64,000 nt of DNA from Polyangium fumosum (GCF_005144585.1 NZ_SSMQ01000056.1:1-64000), one strand, 5' to 3'. Positions 29,208 through 38,494 are shown, counted from the stretch's first letter. Notes: generated by a model not told the origin, from the letters alone. Made by a program: numbers and translations.

Positions 29208-30449
29208 CTACGCCCAGACCAGCGGCAGGCTCGTGACGGCCAGGTTGAAGCCCCCCGTGAACCGCGGCGGCGCCTGGGGGTCGAGCCGGAACGGCGGGAT
29301 ACGCTTCAACCACTCCTGGTAAAACACCTTCATCTCCAGGCGGGCCAGGTTCAGGCCGACGCACCGGTGGGGGCCCGCATTGAACGTCATGTGTTGCTCC
29401 GTCCGGCCCAGGGTGAACTGCTCGGGATTGGGGAATGCGGCGTCGTCGTAGTTCGCCGCGGGAAGGAGCAACAACAAGGCGTCGCCTTGCTTGAGCTGGA
29501 CGCCGTGAAGGACCACGTCGCGCGTCACGCGCCGGGGCGGGCACGCGACGCCGTAAAGGCGCAAGAGCTCCTCGACGGCGCCGGGCAGGAGGCTCGGGTC
29601 GGCCCGGAGTTTGGCCTGCAATGCCTGATCCCGCGCCAGGTGACGGACGCCGAAGCTCAGGGCATTCACGACGGTGTCGAGCCCGCCGAGGAACAGGGTG
29701 ATGCTGTAGCCCAGCATCTCCTGGAACGTGGGCTTGCGGCCGTGGATGTTCGCGTCGAGCAGGCGGCTGATCAGGTCGTCCTCGCGCTTCTCCTGCCGGA
29801 GCTTGATGGACTCCGTCAGGATCCCCGCGATCCGTTTGAAAATCTGCTCGCGTGTCGCGTGATCCACCGTGGCGGAGGTGGCCTGCGTGGCGAGCGCACG
29901 GAACTCGGCCAGGCGGTTCGTCGGCATGCCGGCGAGCTGCATGAAGAGCGTGACGGGCAGCGGCTCGGCGATGTCCGAAAGGAAATTGCAGCGTCCTGCG
30001 TCGAGCACGTTGTCGATGAGCTCGTTCGTCATGGTCCGGATGGCCGTCTCGAGTGCGGCGACGGATTTGGCCGCCAGCGGCTGGTTGAGGGGGGCCCGGT
30101 ACGCGGTGTGTTGCGGCGGATCCGTCGAAATGGGCAACATCAGGAAGCCCGGCTGCGGGGCCGCGTGCTCCCCTTCCCCCGCGGGTGATTCTGCGGCGTG
30201 GAAGAGGCTGTTGCTGTAGACCTCCGGGTTCATCGTGATGTCCACGATGGCCTGCTTCCGGGTGACGAACCAATGGCCCCCGTTGTGCGGGGAGAAGAAG
30301 ATGGGCGGCGCCTCCAGGAGGAGGGAGCGCATCCGGGCGTGCGGGTCCTCGAGCATCCGCGGATCTCGGCTGCTGTCGTAGTCGTACACGAGCTCCGGCG
30401 GGACGTGCGCGGGGATCTGTTCCAATTTCTGACCGCTGAATGCGTGCAT
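29208..30449 (-). CDS. cytochrome P450
   Basis: A 413-residue soluble bacterial P450 monooxygenase. The I-helix oxygen-binding segment is LFLGGLDTVVN, the ExxR motif lies in VEELLRLYG, and the heme-thiolate loop is FNAGPHRCVG with Cys as axial ligand. No membrane anchor. It takes electrons from the ferredoxin encoded just upstream. Two starts are possible: ATG 30449, chosen because AGAGAGG lies 7 bases upstream, or ATG 30476 which overlaps the ferredoxin stop (ATGA). Third gene of a reductase-ferredoxin-P450 operon controlled by a divergent TetR. Substrate unknown; the lack of PKS or NRPS genes nearby argues against a local natural-product cluster. Confidence 0.95.
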   Translation of the reverse strand: MHAFSGQKLEQIPAHVPPELVYDYDSSRDPRMLEDPHARMRSLLLEAPPIFFSPHNGGHWFVTRKQAIVDITMNPEVYSNSLFHAAESPAGEGEHAAPQPGFLMLPISTDPPQHTAYRAPLNQPLAAKSVAALETAIRTMTNELIDNVLDAGRCNFLSDIAEPLPVTLFMQLAGMPTNRLAEFRALATQATSATVDHATREQIFKRIAGILTESIKLRQEKREDDLISRLLDANIHGRKPTFQEMLGYSITLFLGGLDTVVNALSFGVRHLARDQALQAKLRADPSLLPGAVEELLRLYGVACPPRRVTRDVVLHGVQLKQGDALLLLLPAANYDDAAFPNPEQFTLGRTEQHMTFNAGPHRCVGLNLARLEMKVFYQEWLKRIPPFRLDPQAPPRFTGGFNLAVTSLPLVWA

Positions 30450-30472
30450 GTTCGAACCTCTCTCGGAAGGGC

Positions 30473-32076
<1,604 letters not shown>

Positions 32077-32105
32077 GTCCGCGACGTACCTCTCGTGCGT
32101 CTCAA

Positions 32106-32122
32106 GGCAACTTGTAGTTGCC
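32106..32122. promoter_or_regulatory. operator palindrome, copy 1 (P450 operon/TetR)
   Basis: GGCAAC, five bases (TTGTA), GTTGCC: perfect 6-5-6 inverted repeat just downstream of a possible -10 of the operon promoter. An exact second copy of both arms lies 40 bases away. Confidence 0.75.
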
Positions 32123-32150
32123 ATAGTACCCAGACGTGTAGCTTTGGCAA
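32123..32150 (-). promoter_or_regulatory. promoter of reductase-ferredoxin-P450 operon
   Basis: Reading the minus strand: TTGCCA (-35, 32145-32150), 16 bases, TACTAT (-10, 32123-32128). The -35 lies in palindrome copy 2 and the -10 abuts copy 1. Consensus matches are 5 of 6 and 4 of 6. Not experimentally shown. Confidence 0.5.
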
Positions 32151-32162
32151 CAGATAGTTGCC
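32146..32162. promoter_or_regulatory. operator palindrome, copy 2 (P450 operon/TetR)
   Basis: GGCAAC, five bases (AGATA), GTTGCC. Same arms and spacer length as copy 1, centre-to-centre 40 bases. It covers the -35 of both candidate divergent promoters, so repressor binding here would shut both directions. Confidence 0.75.
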
Positions 32163-32186
32163 TTTGTGGCAAATCTGCGCGAAAAT
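32158..32186 (+). promoter_or_regulatory. candidate promoter of the TetR gene
   Basis: TTGCCT at 32158-32163, 17 bases, GAAAAT at 32181-32186, 30 bases before the TetR start. The -35 overlaps palindrome copy 2, consistent with autoregulation. Confidence 0.4.
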
Positions 32187-32216
32187 CCCGGCGGATCCGT
32201 TAGATAGACCCAGGCC

Positions 32217-32852
32217 ATGCAGCACGAGAGCACCCCCCCGCCCGGTCCTCGAACCCGCCGCACCGAAGGCACCCGCGTCCATGGACGCGCCGAGCGCGTG
32301 GTGTCGGCCGTGCTCGCCGCGACGCACGAGGAGCTCGGGCGCGTGGGCTACGGCGCGCTGCGCATCGAGGATGTCGCGGCGCGCTCGGGGGTGAACAAGA
32401 CGACGATCTACCGGCGCTGGCCGACGAAGTCGGAGCTCGTCGCGGCGTCTCTGCGCGCGGCCAACGAGGAGCAGGAGGCGGTGGATACGGGCACGCTGCG
32501 CGGGGATCTGCTGGCCGTGGTGATGCGCTCCGTGCGGTTGTGCCAGACACCGACGGGCCGGGGCATCGTGCGGATGTTGCAGATGGAGCGCGCGGATCCA
32601 GAGGTGGAGGCCATTTCGAGGGCCCTGCGCGATCGACGGCAGCAGCGCAACACGGCCATGCTCGAACGCGGCATCACGCGCGGCGAGCTCCCCGCGGACG
32701 TGAACCTGGAGCTCATCCACGACCTGATCTTCGGGGGGATTTTCACGCGCCTCATCCAGCGCGGCGAGGACGTCAGCGAGGACTACGCCGCCGCGGCCAT
32801 CGACACCGTGCTCGCGGGCGCCCGCGCAGGTGCGGCGCGCCTGCCCCGGTGA
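32217..32852 (+). CDS. TetR family regulator of the P450 operon
   Basis: A 211-residue regulator. After a Pro/Arg-rich N-tail the TetR helix-turn-helix is clear: SAVLAATHEELGRVGYGALRIEDVAARSGVNKTTIYRRWPTKSELV (residues about 30-75). The C-terminal ligand domain resembles the group often found with a TetR_C_11-like fold (GIVRMLQMERADPEVEAISRAL). Divergent from the ferredoxin reductase gene, with twin palindromes between them, it is the probable repressor of the P450 electron-transfer operon and of itself. Its ligand is likely the P450 substrate or a related molecule (inference). Confidence 0.94.
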   Translation: MQHESTPPPGPRTRRTEGTRVHGRAERVVSAVLAATHEELGRVGYGALRIEDVAARSGVNKTTIYRRWPTKSELVAASLRAANEEQEAVDTGTLRGDLLAVVMRSVRLCQTPTGRGIVRMLQMERADPEVEAISRALRDRRQQRNTAMLERGITRGELPADVNLELIHDLIFGGIFTRLIQRGEDVSEDYAAAAIDTVLAGARAGAARLPR

Positions 32853-32879
32853 GGGCGAGCGCGCCCAATCGTCCAGCGC

Positions 32880-33734
32880 TCAAGCACGCGGCGCGCGCGC
32901 GCCGATGCTCCAGCAGGCCGCGGAGAAGCGGACGTCTGCGCCGTGCACATAGGGCTCGAAGGCGGCGCGCACCGTTTCGAGGACCTGCGCGCGCGTCCGA
33001 TCGTCCACCTGTTGAAGGATCAGGCCGACGGGGCCGAGCCGGGTCAGGTACCGGACGAGCTCGCTCGCGGGCAGGGTGCAGGCGACGTCGATCGGCTGGA
33101 TGTCGATCTCGGCCCAGCCGCTCTGCGAAAGGAGGGCGGAGACGCGGCGCGGGTCCGCGAAGGCGAACTGCCCCGTGGGCGCGTCTGGGCGGCGGACGGG
33201 GAGGTTCGGCAGGAGCGGCGCCGCGGCGCGCTCGGCCGTCGTCATGAACGGATTGTCCGCGGCGCTCCGCCAAGCGATGAACCGGCACGCGGCGTCGGGT
33301 TTTGCCGCGCGCCGCAGGTTCACGAAGGCCTGGACAGGGTCGTCGAAGAACATGACGCCGAAGCGCGAGATGAGCATGTCGAAGCTCGCAGGCTCGAACG
33401 CGTGGGTCTGCGCGCTGTCGCGGAGGAAGCTCGCGGGCGTCGTTTCCCGTGCGGCGCGGGCGCGGGCGGCGGTGATCATCGGCTCCGAGAGGTCGATGCC
33501 GACCGAGCGGCCCTTCGCGCCGAGCCGCCGCGCGACGGCGAGCGTCGTGCTGCCCGTGCCGCAGCCGATGTCGAGCACGTGACTCGCGGCTCCGGCGGCG
33601 ACCGCTTCGACGAGCAGGTCTTCGAACGGTTGGAACATCTGATCGAGCAGCGCCTGCTCATCGACCCAGGCGTGTCCGGCAGGGCCGTTCCAAAGCTTCG
33701 ATTGTTCGTCCTCGGTGGGATGCGCTACGGCCAT
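32880..33734 (-). CDS. class I SAM-dependent methyltransferase
   Basis: A 284-residue methyltransferase. HVLDIGCGTGSTTLAVARRLG is motif I binding S-adenosylmethionine, GIDLSEPMI holds the acidic residue for the ribose, and FDMLISRFGVMFFDDP is the post-motif region. Small-molecule methyltransferase by overall type; substrate unknown. ATG 33734 has AGGAG upstream and matches the family start (HPTEDEQSKLWNGPAGHAWV). It converges on the P450-linked TetR gene and diverges from a MerR regulator, with a SoxR-box-like palindrome in the shared promoter. Confidence 0.92.
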   Translation of the reverse strand: MAVAHPTEDEQSKLWNGPAGHAWVDEQALLDQMFQPFEDLLVEAVAAGAASHVLDIGCGTGSTTLAVARRLGAKGRSVGIDLSEPMITAARARAARETTPASFLRDSAQTHAFEPASFDMLISRFGVMFFDDPVQAFVNLRRAAKPDAACRFIAWRSAADNPFMTTAERAAAPLLPNLPVRRPDAPTGQFAFADPRRVSALLSQSGWAEIDIQPIDVACTLPASELVRYLTRLGPVGLILQQVDDRTRAQVLETVRAAFEPYVHGADVRFSAACWSIGARAPRA

Positions 33735-33784
33735 GATCGTCTCCTTGGCTTGCCTTCGAGAAGTGGAAGCTGCACGGTGCCAGT

Positions 33785-33804
33785 TCAAGTCGACTTGAGG
33801 TCAA
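33785..33804 (-). promoter_or_regulatory. MerR-type operator (SoxR-box-like) with -35 element
   Basis: A perfect 14-base palindrome TCAAGTCGACTTGA (33785-33798). With its flank it matches the SoxR box half ACTTGAGG exactly and the other half with two changes. On the minus strand TTGACC (33799-33804) precedes it, as in MerR-type promoters where the regulator sits between -35 and -10; the -10 side (CACCGT after 19 bases) is poor. It would serve the methyltransferase gene. Confidence 0.55.
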
Positions 33805-33808
33805 GAGG

Positions 33809-34246
33809 GTGAGAGACCTGGACATCGTGGAAGTTGCGCGTCGGTCTGGCGTTCCTGCCTCGACGCTGCGGTTCTATGAGGAAAAGGGGCTGATCACGTC
33901 CATCGGCAGGCGAGGCTTGCGCCGTCTGTTCGATCCCGGCGTGCTGGAGCGGCTTGCGCTGATCGCGCTGGGGCGCACCGCCGGCTTTTCGCTCGACGAG
34001 ATCGCTCTGATGATCGCGCCGGACGGGAGGCCGCGTATCGATCGGCAAAGGCTCACGGCCAAGGCGGAGGAGCTCGACGCGACGATCCGCGACCTCTGCG
34101 CGATACGCGACGGCCTCCGGCACGCCGCGGCCTGCCGCGCGCCGAGCCACATGGAATGCCCGACCTTCCGCAGCATTTTGCAGGCCGCCGCATCGGGCGC
34201 GAGGGGAGCACGAAAGAAGAGGGCTCCGCTGCCGCCGCGGGGCTAG
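33809..34246 (+). CDS. MerR family transcriptional regulator
   Basis: A 145-residue regulator starting with GTG. DIVEVARRSGVPASTLRFYEEKGLI is the MerR winged-helix signature, followed by GLRRLFDPGVLERLALIALGRTAGFSLDEI. A dimerisation helix and a C-terminal tail with three cysteines (CAIRDGLRHAAACRAPSHMEC) follow; the tail lacks the four-cysteine [2Fe-2S] pattern of SoxR. It could sense a thiol-reactive compound or metal, or something else. It is divergent from the methyltransferase gene with a MerR-type operator between them, so it most likely activates that gene. Confidence 0.92.
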   Translation: MRDLDIVEVARRSGVPASTLRFYEEKGLITSIGRRGLRRLFDPGVLERLALIALGRTAGFSLDEIALMIAPDGRPRIDRQRLTAKAEELDATIRDLCAIRDGLRHAAACRAPSHMECPTFRSILQAAASGARGARKKRAPLPPRG

Positions 34247-34339
34247 CTCGATTCTGCCCATGACGCGGAATGCGGTGCGCCATAGGGCGCGGCGCGACGT
34301 AAGCGTGCTGCGGATTGGCAGCTCGACGGCGGAGGACGT

Positions 34340-34412
34340 GATCGGCCTCGTCTCGATCGTAGCTCGACGCCACTTGGTCGTACGTCTCGCGAATCAGCTC
34401 GTTCGTATCCAT
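34340..34412 (-). other. methyltransferase N-terminus on the opposite strand (possible inversion scar)
   Basis: On the minus strand from 34412 the frame begins MDTNELIRETYDQVASSYDR, which reads like the first residues of a SAM methyltransferase. It then runs out into non-homologous sequence. The adjacent plus-strand methyltransferase lacks exactly this N-terminal segment and picks up at REVLDVLYWF about 110 bases away. A local inversion of roughly 34350-34520 would join them. See the finding. Confidence 0.45.
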
Positions 34413-34442
34413 GGTGCGGCCTATCGGGAGCGGAGCCCCCGG

Positions 34443-35273
34443 ATGACCCGGGGCCGCTCGATTCCGTGCCTTCGTTGCGTTCGATCACATGGTGCCGCCA
34501 CACGTCAGGACGGCGCCGCCGGACGTGAGGTTCTCGATGTGCTCTACTGGTTCGTCTACGAGAGCCTCACGTGGAACGCGGTGGCTGCCGTGCTCCCCGA
34601 GGGCCGGAGCCTACGCATTCTCGACGCCGGAGGCGGGAGCGGCAAGTACGGCGCGCTCTTTGCCGAGCGGGGTCATCACGTCACGGTGCTCGATCTCTCG
34701 CCGGGAATGCTCGAACAGGCCAAGGCCCGCTTCGCGCAGCGAGGGCTGCTCGCGCGTGCCGCCTTCGAGGTGGGGACCATCGTCTCCTTGCCCTTCGCCG
34801 ACGGCGCATTTGATCTGGTGTTCTGCGAAGGCGATCCAGTCTCGTATTGCACCTCCCAATACCGAGAGGCCATCGCGGAGCTGTGCCGGGTCGCGGCTGC
34901 AGGGGCTTACGTGGTCCTCGGGGTCGACAATCGACAGTCTTATTTTCTAGGCGCCCTGGAGTCCGGAAAGAAGGCGGAGGCCATGGACATTCTTCTCACC
35001 GGGCGGGCGACCTGTCCGTACGGGCTGCCCGTCCACGCCTTCACCCTGCGCGAGCTCGAGGAAGCCGTGGATGCGGCTGGCGCGGAGGTGGTCGAGATCT
35101 TCGGCAAGCCGATCCTTTTTCGCGAGATGCTGGAGGCGCTCGGGGCGGCGCGGGGACCCGGCTTCGATCCATGGGAGGCTCGGCAGGAGTTCCTCGCATT
35201 GCAAGAGCGGATCGCGCACGAGGGGTATGCGACCGCGGGTGGCCACCTCCAGGTCATGGCGCGCCGCCGCTGA
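34443..35273 (+). CDS. class I SAM-dependent methyltransferase with disrupted N-terminus
   Basis: From about 34520 the frame is a clear methyltransferase: EVLDVLYWFVYESLTWNAVA, then motif I RILDAGGGSGKYGALFAERG, acidic loop VTVLDLSPGML, FDLVFCEGDPVSY and a C-terminal ALRELEEAVDAAGAEVVE-type region. The preceding 70 or so residues of the open frame are Arg/Ser-rich with no similarity to the family, and no convincing start or ribosome site is visible; 34443 is only the nearest in-frame ATG. The natural N-terminus appears to lie on the opposite strand at 34412. The gene may be inactive or may use an unusual start. Neighbours: MerR upstream, a hypothetical gene downstream. Confidence 0.65.
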   Translation: MTRGRSIPCLRCVRSHGAATRQDGAAGREVLDVLYWFVYESLTWNAVAAVLPEGRSLRILDAGGGSGKYGALFAERGHHVTVLDLSPGMLEQAKARFAQRGLLARAAFEVGTIVSLPFADGAFDLVFCEGDPVSYCTSQYREAIAELCRVAAAGAYVVLGVDNRQSYFLGALESGKKAEAMDILLTGRATCPYGLPVHAFTLRELEEAVDAAGAEVVEIFGKPILFREMLEALGAARGPGFDPWEARQEFLALQERIAHEGYATAGGHLQVMARRR

Positions 35274-35288
35274 ACACGCCAGTACCTG

Positions 35289-35738
35289 CTACTGCAACAT
35301 CGCGCTGGCTTCCTGCGGCATCACGAGGGCGAGGATCTCCTCGCCGCTCCGGGAGGAGAGCACGGCGTACGTCGCGGGGCAGAGCGACAGGATCTGCTCG
35401 AGCCACGCGTCGGCCTCGAACGCGGTGAGCTCGTCGTGCGACGACGTGATCCAGCAGAGCAGCCCGAGCAGCGACGACGGCCCCGCGAAGATCCGCAGCT
35501 CGCCTCGCCCGCCCTGGAAGATCCCGCACGTCGCGGCGCCGCGGGTGAACAAGACCGAGAGGCGCACGAGGCCTGCAGCAGGGTCGTACCCGAGGGAGAG
35601 CGTCGAGTCGACGGCGACGCGCCGCACGGCGAGCCCACCCGAGGGTGCCCCGCCGATCGGCGAAAAACCGGCCTCGTGAAGGTGGTGCGCCGCACGCCGG
35701 CAGAGGTCGTCATGCTCTCGGTCCATGTTGCAGTCCAT
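35289..35738 (-). CDS. hypothetical protein
   Basis: A 149-residue protein of unknown function without signal or membrane segment. It looks like one compact domain of mixed helices and strands: a His/Asp-rich N-terminus (REHDDLCRRAAHHLHEAG), a central VAVDSTLSLGYDPAAGLVRLSVLFTRG and a C-terminal LSSRSGEEILALVM. ATG 35738 is the family-independent first choice; an alternative is 35726. It is divergent from the DUF1826 gene and shares with it a 49-base gap holding a palindrome, so the two are probably co-regulated. Confidence 0.7.
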   Translation of the reverse strand: MDCNMDREHDDLCRRAAHHLHEAGFSPIGGAPSGGLAVRRVAVDSTLSLGYDPAAGLVRLSVLFTRGAATCGIFQGGRGELRIFAGPSSLLGLLCWITSSHDELTAFEADAWLEQILSLCPATYAVLSSRSGEEILALVMPQEASAMLQ

Positions 35739-35746
35739 GTAGAACT

Positions 35747-35760
35747 ATAGTTGCAACTAT
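35747..35760. promoter_or_regulatory. palindrome between divergent genes
   Basis: ATAGTTGCAACTAT, a perfect 14-base palindrome placed 9 bases upstream of the hypothetical gene and 28 bases upstream of the DUF1826 gene. The gap is AT-rich compared with the window. Probably an operator for an unidentified regulator acting on both genes. Confidence 0.5.
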
Positions 35761-35787
35761 GATGCGTTTGCAATATAGAAGGCCCTC

Positions 35788-36444
35788 GTGATCCTTCATG
35801 CCGTCACATCTTCACGCCAGGACAGCTCGTTTCGCCTCGGCGGCGCTCCCGACGTCCTCGCGTCGATCCACGAACCTTCCGTGAACGTCGCGATCTGGAC
35901 GCGTCCGGTCCCGCCGGGCCTCGGGCCCGAGATGGCGGCGTGGGCCGACAAGAAGGACGCTTTCGAGGGGATCTTCGACGCGGCGGAGATCAAGGCGGGC
36001 CGGCCCTTCGACCCCGACGACGACACGAGCCCGCTGCGCTCCGATCTCGGGCGTCTGCTCCGGCGCTTCGCGGAGCTCACCCGTGTCCGGCGCATCCAGG
36101 TGTCTTTCGGAGCGATACGGCACGATCAATGCCGCAAGTTCCACGTGGACTACGTGCGCCTGCGCATGGTGACCACGTACCTCGGGCCTGGGACGGAGTG
36201 GTTGCCGGACGACGGGGTTCGTCGGGAGGAGCTCGCGCCGGCCCCACTCGCGCCCGCGGAGGCCAATCGCCGGATCGTGCGGGACCCCGACAAGGTGCGC
36301 CGGGCAAACGCCGGAGACGTCGTGCTGCTCAAAGGGGAGCGATATCCGGGCGCGGAGCGGGCGGCGGTGCATCGATCACCGCCCATTCAGGAGCTCGGCG
36401 TCACGCGCGTCGTGCTCGTCGCGACGACCTACGACAAGAGATGA
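35788..36444 (+). CDS. DUF1826 domain protein
   Basis: A 218-residue cytosolic protein resembling DUF1826. Conserved stretches are RKFHVDYVRLRMVTTYLGPGTEWL and GDVVLLKGERYPG followed by AAVHRSPP. The HxD in FHVD and the later His in VHRSP give an HxD...H triad as in Fe(II)/2-oxoglutarate or cupin-type metal sites; that role is inference. In some proteobacteria DUF1826 genes sit in zinc-starvation (Zur) regulons, but no Zur-type box is obvious here. It has the hypothetical gene divergent and the epimerase gene convergent downstream. Confidence 0.85.
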   Translation: MILHAVTSSRQDSSFRLGGAPDVLASIHEPSVNVAIWTRPVPPGLGPEMAAWADKKDAFEGIFDAAEIKAGRPFDPDDDTSPLRSDLGRLLRRFAELTRVRRIQVSFGAIRHDQCRKFHVDYVRLRMVTTYLGPGTEWLPDDGVRREELAPAPLAPAEANRRIVRDPDKVRRANAGDVVLLKGERYPGAERAAVHRSPPIQELGVTRVVLVATTYDKR

Positions 36445-36481
36445 GGAAGGACGCAGCGAGCGCGAGGAGCCACGGTCGATT

Positions 36482-37372
36482 TCATCGGACGTGTTGCGTG
36501 ACCCAGTCGACGACCGAGCGATGTCGGGGGCTCCAACCGAGCTCGGCGCGGGCCTTGTCGGCGCGGACGCGGCTGTTGGAGCCGAGCGCGAAGACGGCGA
36601 GCTCGCGGCCCCATTTCGCGACCGCTGCCTCGGCCGGCCAGGACTGCGCCTCGCCCAGCCCGAGCGCCTTGCCGATCGCGCGGACGAGATCCCCAAACGA
36701 AGCCTCGCCGTTCTCGACGTAGTAAAAGCTGCCCGCGGGCGCCTTCTCCAGCGCGAGCAGATAAAGGTCGACCACGTCGGCGATGTGGACATTGGACCAG
36801 ATGTTGAGGCCGCGCCCGATATAACGAGGAATCCCGCTCTCCTTCGCCTGCACGATCAGAGGCGGAATCTGCACGCTCTGCGCGGGGGGGCCCAGCGTGT
36901 CGCCATAGATCAGGGTGTTGCAGAGCACGATGGTCCGCACGGCAGGCGCCGCGTCGACGATGCGCTGGTTCAACGCGACGCGGTGGACCTTGTCGGGCTC
37001 GGGTTTGACCGGGGTGTCCTCCGTGTAAATCGCGTCGGAGGGCGCGCCCATCGCCTCGTCCCCGACGATGCTGCTGCCGCTCGTGTGGAGAAAGGGTTTG
37101 CCCGACCCCGCGAGCCCGGCGAGCAGGGCCTCGACGGCACCTGCGTGATCACTGTCGGCGGCGTTGATGACGGCGTCGGCGGCCTTCGCCTCGGTGCTCA
37201 GCAAGGCGGCATCGTCGAGCGTGCCAAACACGGGCGTGATGCCCTTCGCGCGGACGCCGTCGCCCTTGGCCGTCGAGCGAACGAGGCCACGCACGGTATG
37301 GCCTTGGGAGGCGAGCTGCGCGGCGATGGAGCCACCGATGTAACCACTCGCGCCAGTCACGAAGATCTTCAT
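36482..37372 (-). CDS. NAD(P)-dependent epimerase/dehydratase (extended SDR)
   Basis: A 296-residue oxidoreductase. The N-terminal KIFVTGASGYIGGSIAAQL is the TGxxGxxG cofactor motif and GHTVRGLVRS gives the adjacent Arg that suggests NADP preference. No clear SDR YxxxK is visible: the position after LHTSGSSIVG has VHRVALNQRI instead. VENGEASFGDLVRAIGKALG matches atypical SDR proteins. It may act on a sugar nucleotide, an aldehyde or a flavonoid-like compound, or act as a redox sensor. It is divergent from a LysR gene, its likely regulator. Confidence 0.88.
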   Translation of the reverse strand: MKIFVTGASGYIGGSIAAQLASQGHTVRGLVRSTAKGDGVRAKGITPVFGTLDDAALLSTEAKAADAVINAADSDHAGAVEALLAGLAGSGKPFLHTSGSSIVGDEAMGAPSDAIYTEDTPVKPEPDKVHRVALNQRIVDAAPAVRTIVLCNTLIYGDTLGPPAQSVQIPPLIVQAKESGIPRYIGRGLNIWSNVHIADVVDLYLLALEKAPAGSFYYVENGEASFGDLVRAIGKALGLGEAQSWPAEAAVAKWGRELAVFALGSNSRVRADKARAELGWSPRHRSVVDWVTQHVR

Positions 37373-37486
37373 GCGACGTTCCTTTCCACGCAGGAGGATG
37401 GAAGCTCCGCGGCCCTTCGGGAACCCGCGCCGGGTGCACGAGATCTGTGAAGTCGGTTCACCAAACGGACGAGGACAGGCTCGACG

Positions 37487-37503
37487 CGCGACGCGGCGTC
37501 GCG
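37487..37503. promoter_or_regulatory. GC-rich palindrome upstream of LysR gene
   Basis: CGCGACGC, one base, GCGTCGCG: a perfect 8+1+8 inverted repeat ending 25 bases before the LysR start in the promoter shared with the epimerase gene. It lacks the T-N11-A form of classical LysR sites, so it may be an operator for something else or a hairpin in the leader. Confidence 0.35.
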
Positions 37504-37528
37504 TAGACCCACCCAGGACAGGAGCAAG

Positions 37529-38494
37529 ATGGACAATCGCGCAGGCGAGATGCAGGTCTTCGTGCGGGTGGTGGAAGCGCGGAGCTTCTCGGAGGCCGCT
37601 CGCCAGCTCCGGATGACGCCGTCGACGGTGAGCAAGCTGATCGGCCGGATCGAAGCGCGGATGGGCGTGCGTCTCGTCGAGCGTTCGACGCGACGTCTAT
37701 CGCTGACCGACGAAGGACAGCTCTACTTCGAGCGGAGCCGCGCGCTGCTCGCGGAGCTCGAGGATCTCGAACGCGAGCTCGCGCGAGGAGGCGCGCACGC
37801 GAGCGGGACGGTGCGCGTCAGCGCCTCGGTGGCCTTCGGCGCGCGCGGGCTCGTGCCCTTGCTGCCGGCCTTCTGGGAGCGGTACCCCGACATCGTCGTC
37901 GACCTCTCGCTTTCGGATGAAATCGTCGATCTTTACCTCGATCGCACCGACGTCGCGTTTCGCATCGGGGCGCTCACCGATTCGAACCTCGTCGCGCGCA
38001 AGATCGGCACGGCGCGGCGCAGAATCGTGGGATCTCCGGGGTACCTGAAGCGGCGCGGGACGCCGCGGACCGTCGAGGATCTCGACCACCACAACTGCCT
38101 CGGCTTCAACTTCCGGCGGGCGGCGCCGGTGTGGCCGCATCGGCAGGCAGGTCGCCTCGTCGACCGGATGGTGCAGGGGAGCCTGCTCGCGAACAATGGC
38201 GAGACGGTTCGCACGATGGCGATCGCAGGCGTGGGGCTCGGGCGGTTGGCCGATTTCCATATCGATCCCGACATCGCCGCCGGTCGCCTCGTCGAAGTGC
38301 TGACGTCCGAGGAGCACAGCGACGCGGAGGACGTGCACGCGCTTCATCTCGGGGGCCAGCGCGTGCCCCCGCGGGTGCGCGCCTTTCTCGACGACACCGT
38401 TCCGCGGCTGCAAGCGTTCATGGAGGCCCAAGGGCGACAGGACGTGTCCGTGGCCATTGACACCGGCGCAGGGAAGGAGCACAGGCTGGTCTGA
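37529..38494 (+). CDS. LysR family transcriptional regulator
   Basis: A 321-residue LysR-type regulator. The N-terminal winged helix contains FVRVVEARSFSEAARQLRMTPSTVSKLIGRIEARMG and VRLVERSTRRLSLTDEG. A coiled-coil linker and a two-lobed substrate-binding domain (GTVRVSASVAFGARGLVPLLPAF onward) follow. Its stop codon overlaps the ATG of the aldo/keto reductase (TGATG), so both are translated from one message. The divergent gene encodes an NAD(P)-dependent epimerase. Together the three genes look like a small redox-metabolism module controlled by this regulator. Confidence 0.94.
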   Translation: MDNRAGEMQVFVRVVEARSFSEAARQLRMTPSTVSKLIGRIEARMGVRLVERSTRRLSLTDEGQLYFERSRALLAELEDLERELARGGAHASGTVRVSASVAFGARGLVPLLPAFWERYPDIVVDLSLSDEIVDLYLDRTDVAFRIGALTDSNLVARKIGTARRRIVGSPGYLKRRGTPRTVEDLDHHNCLGFNFRRAAPVWPHRQAGRLVDRMVQGSLLANNGETVRTMAIAGVGLGRLADFHIDPDIAAGRLVEVLTSEEHSDAEDVHALHLGGQRVPPRVRAFLDDTVPRLQAFMEAQGRQDVSVAIDTGAGKEHRLV

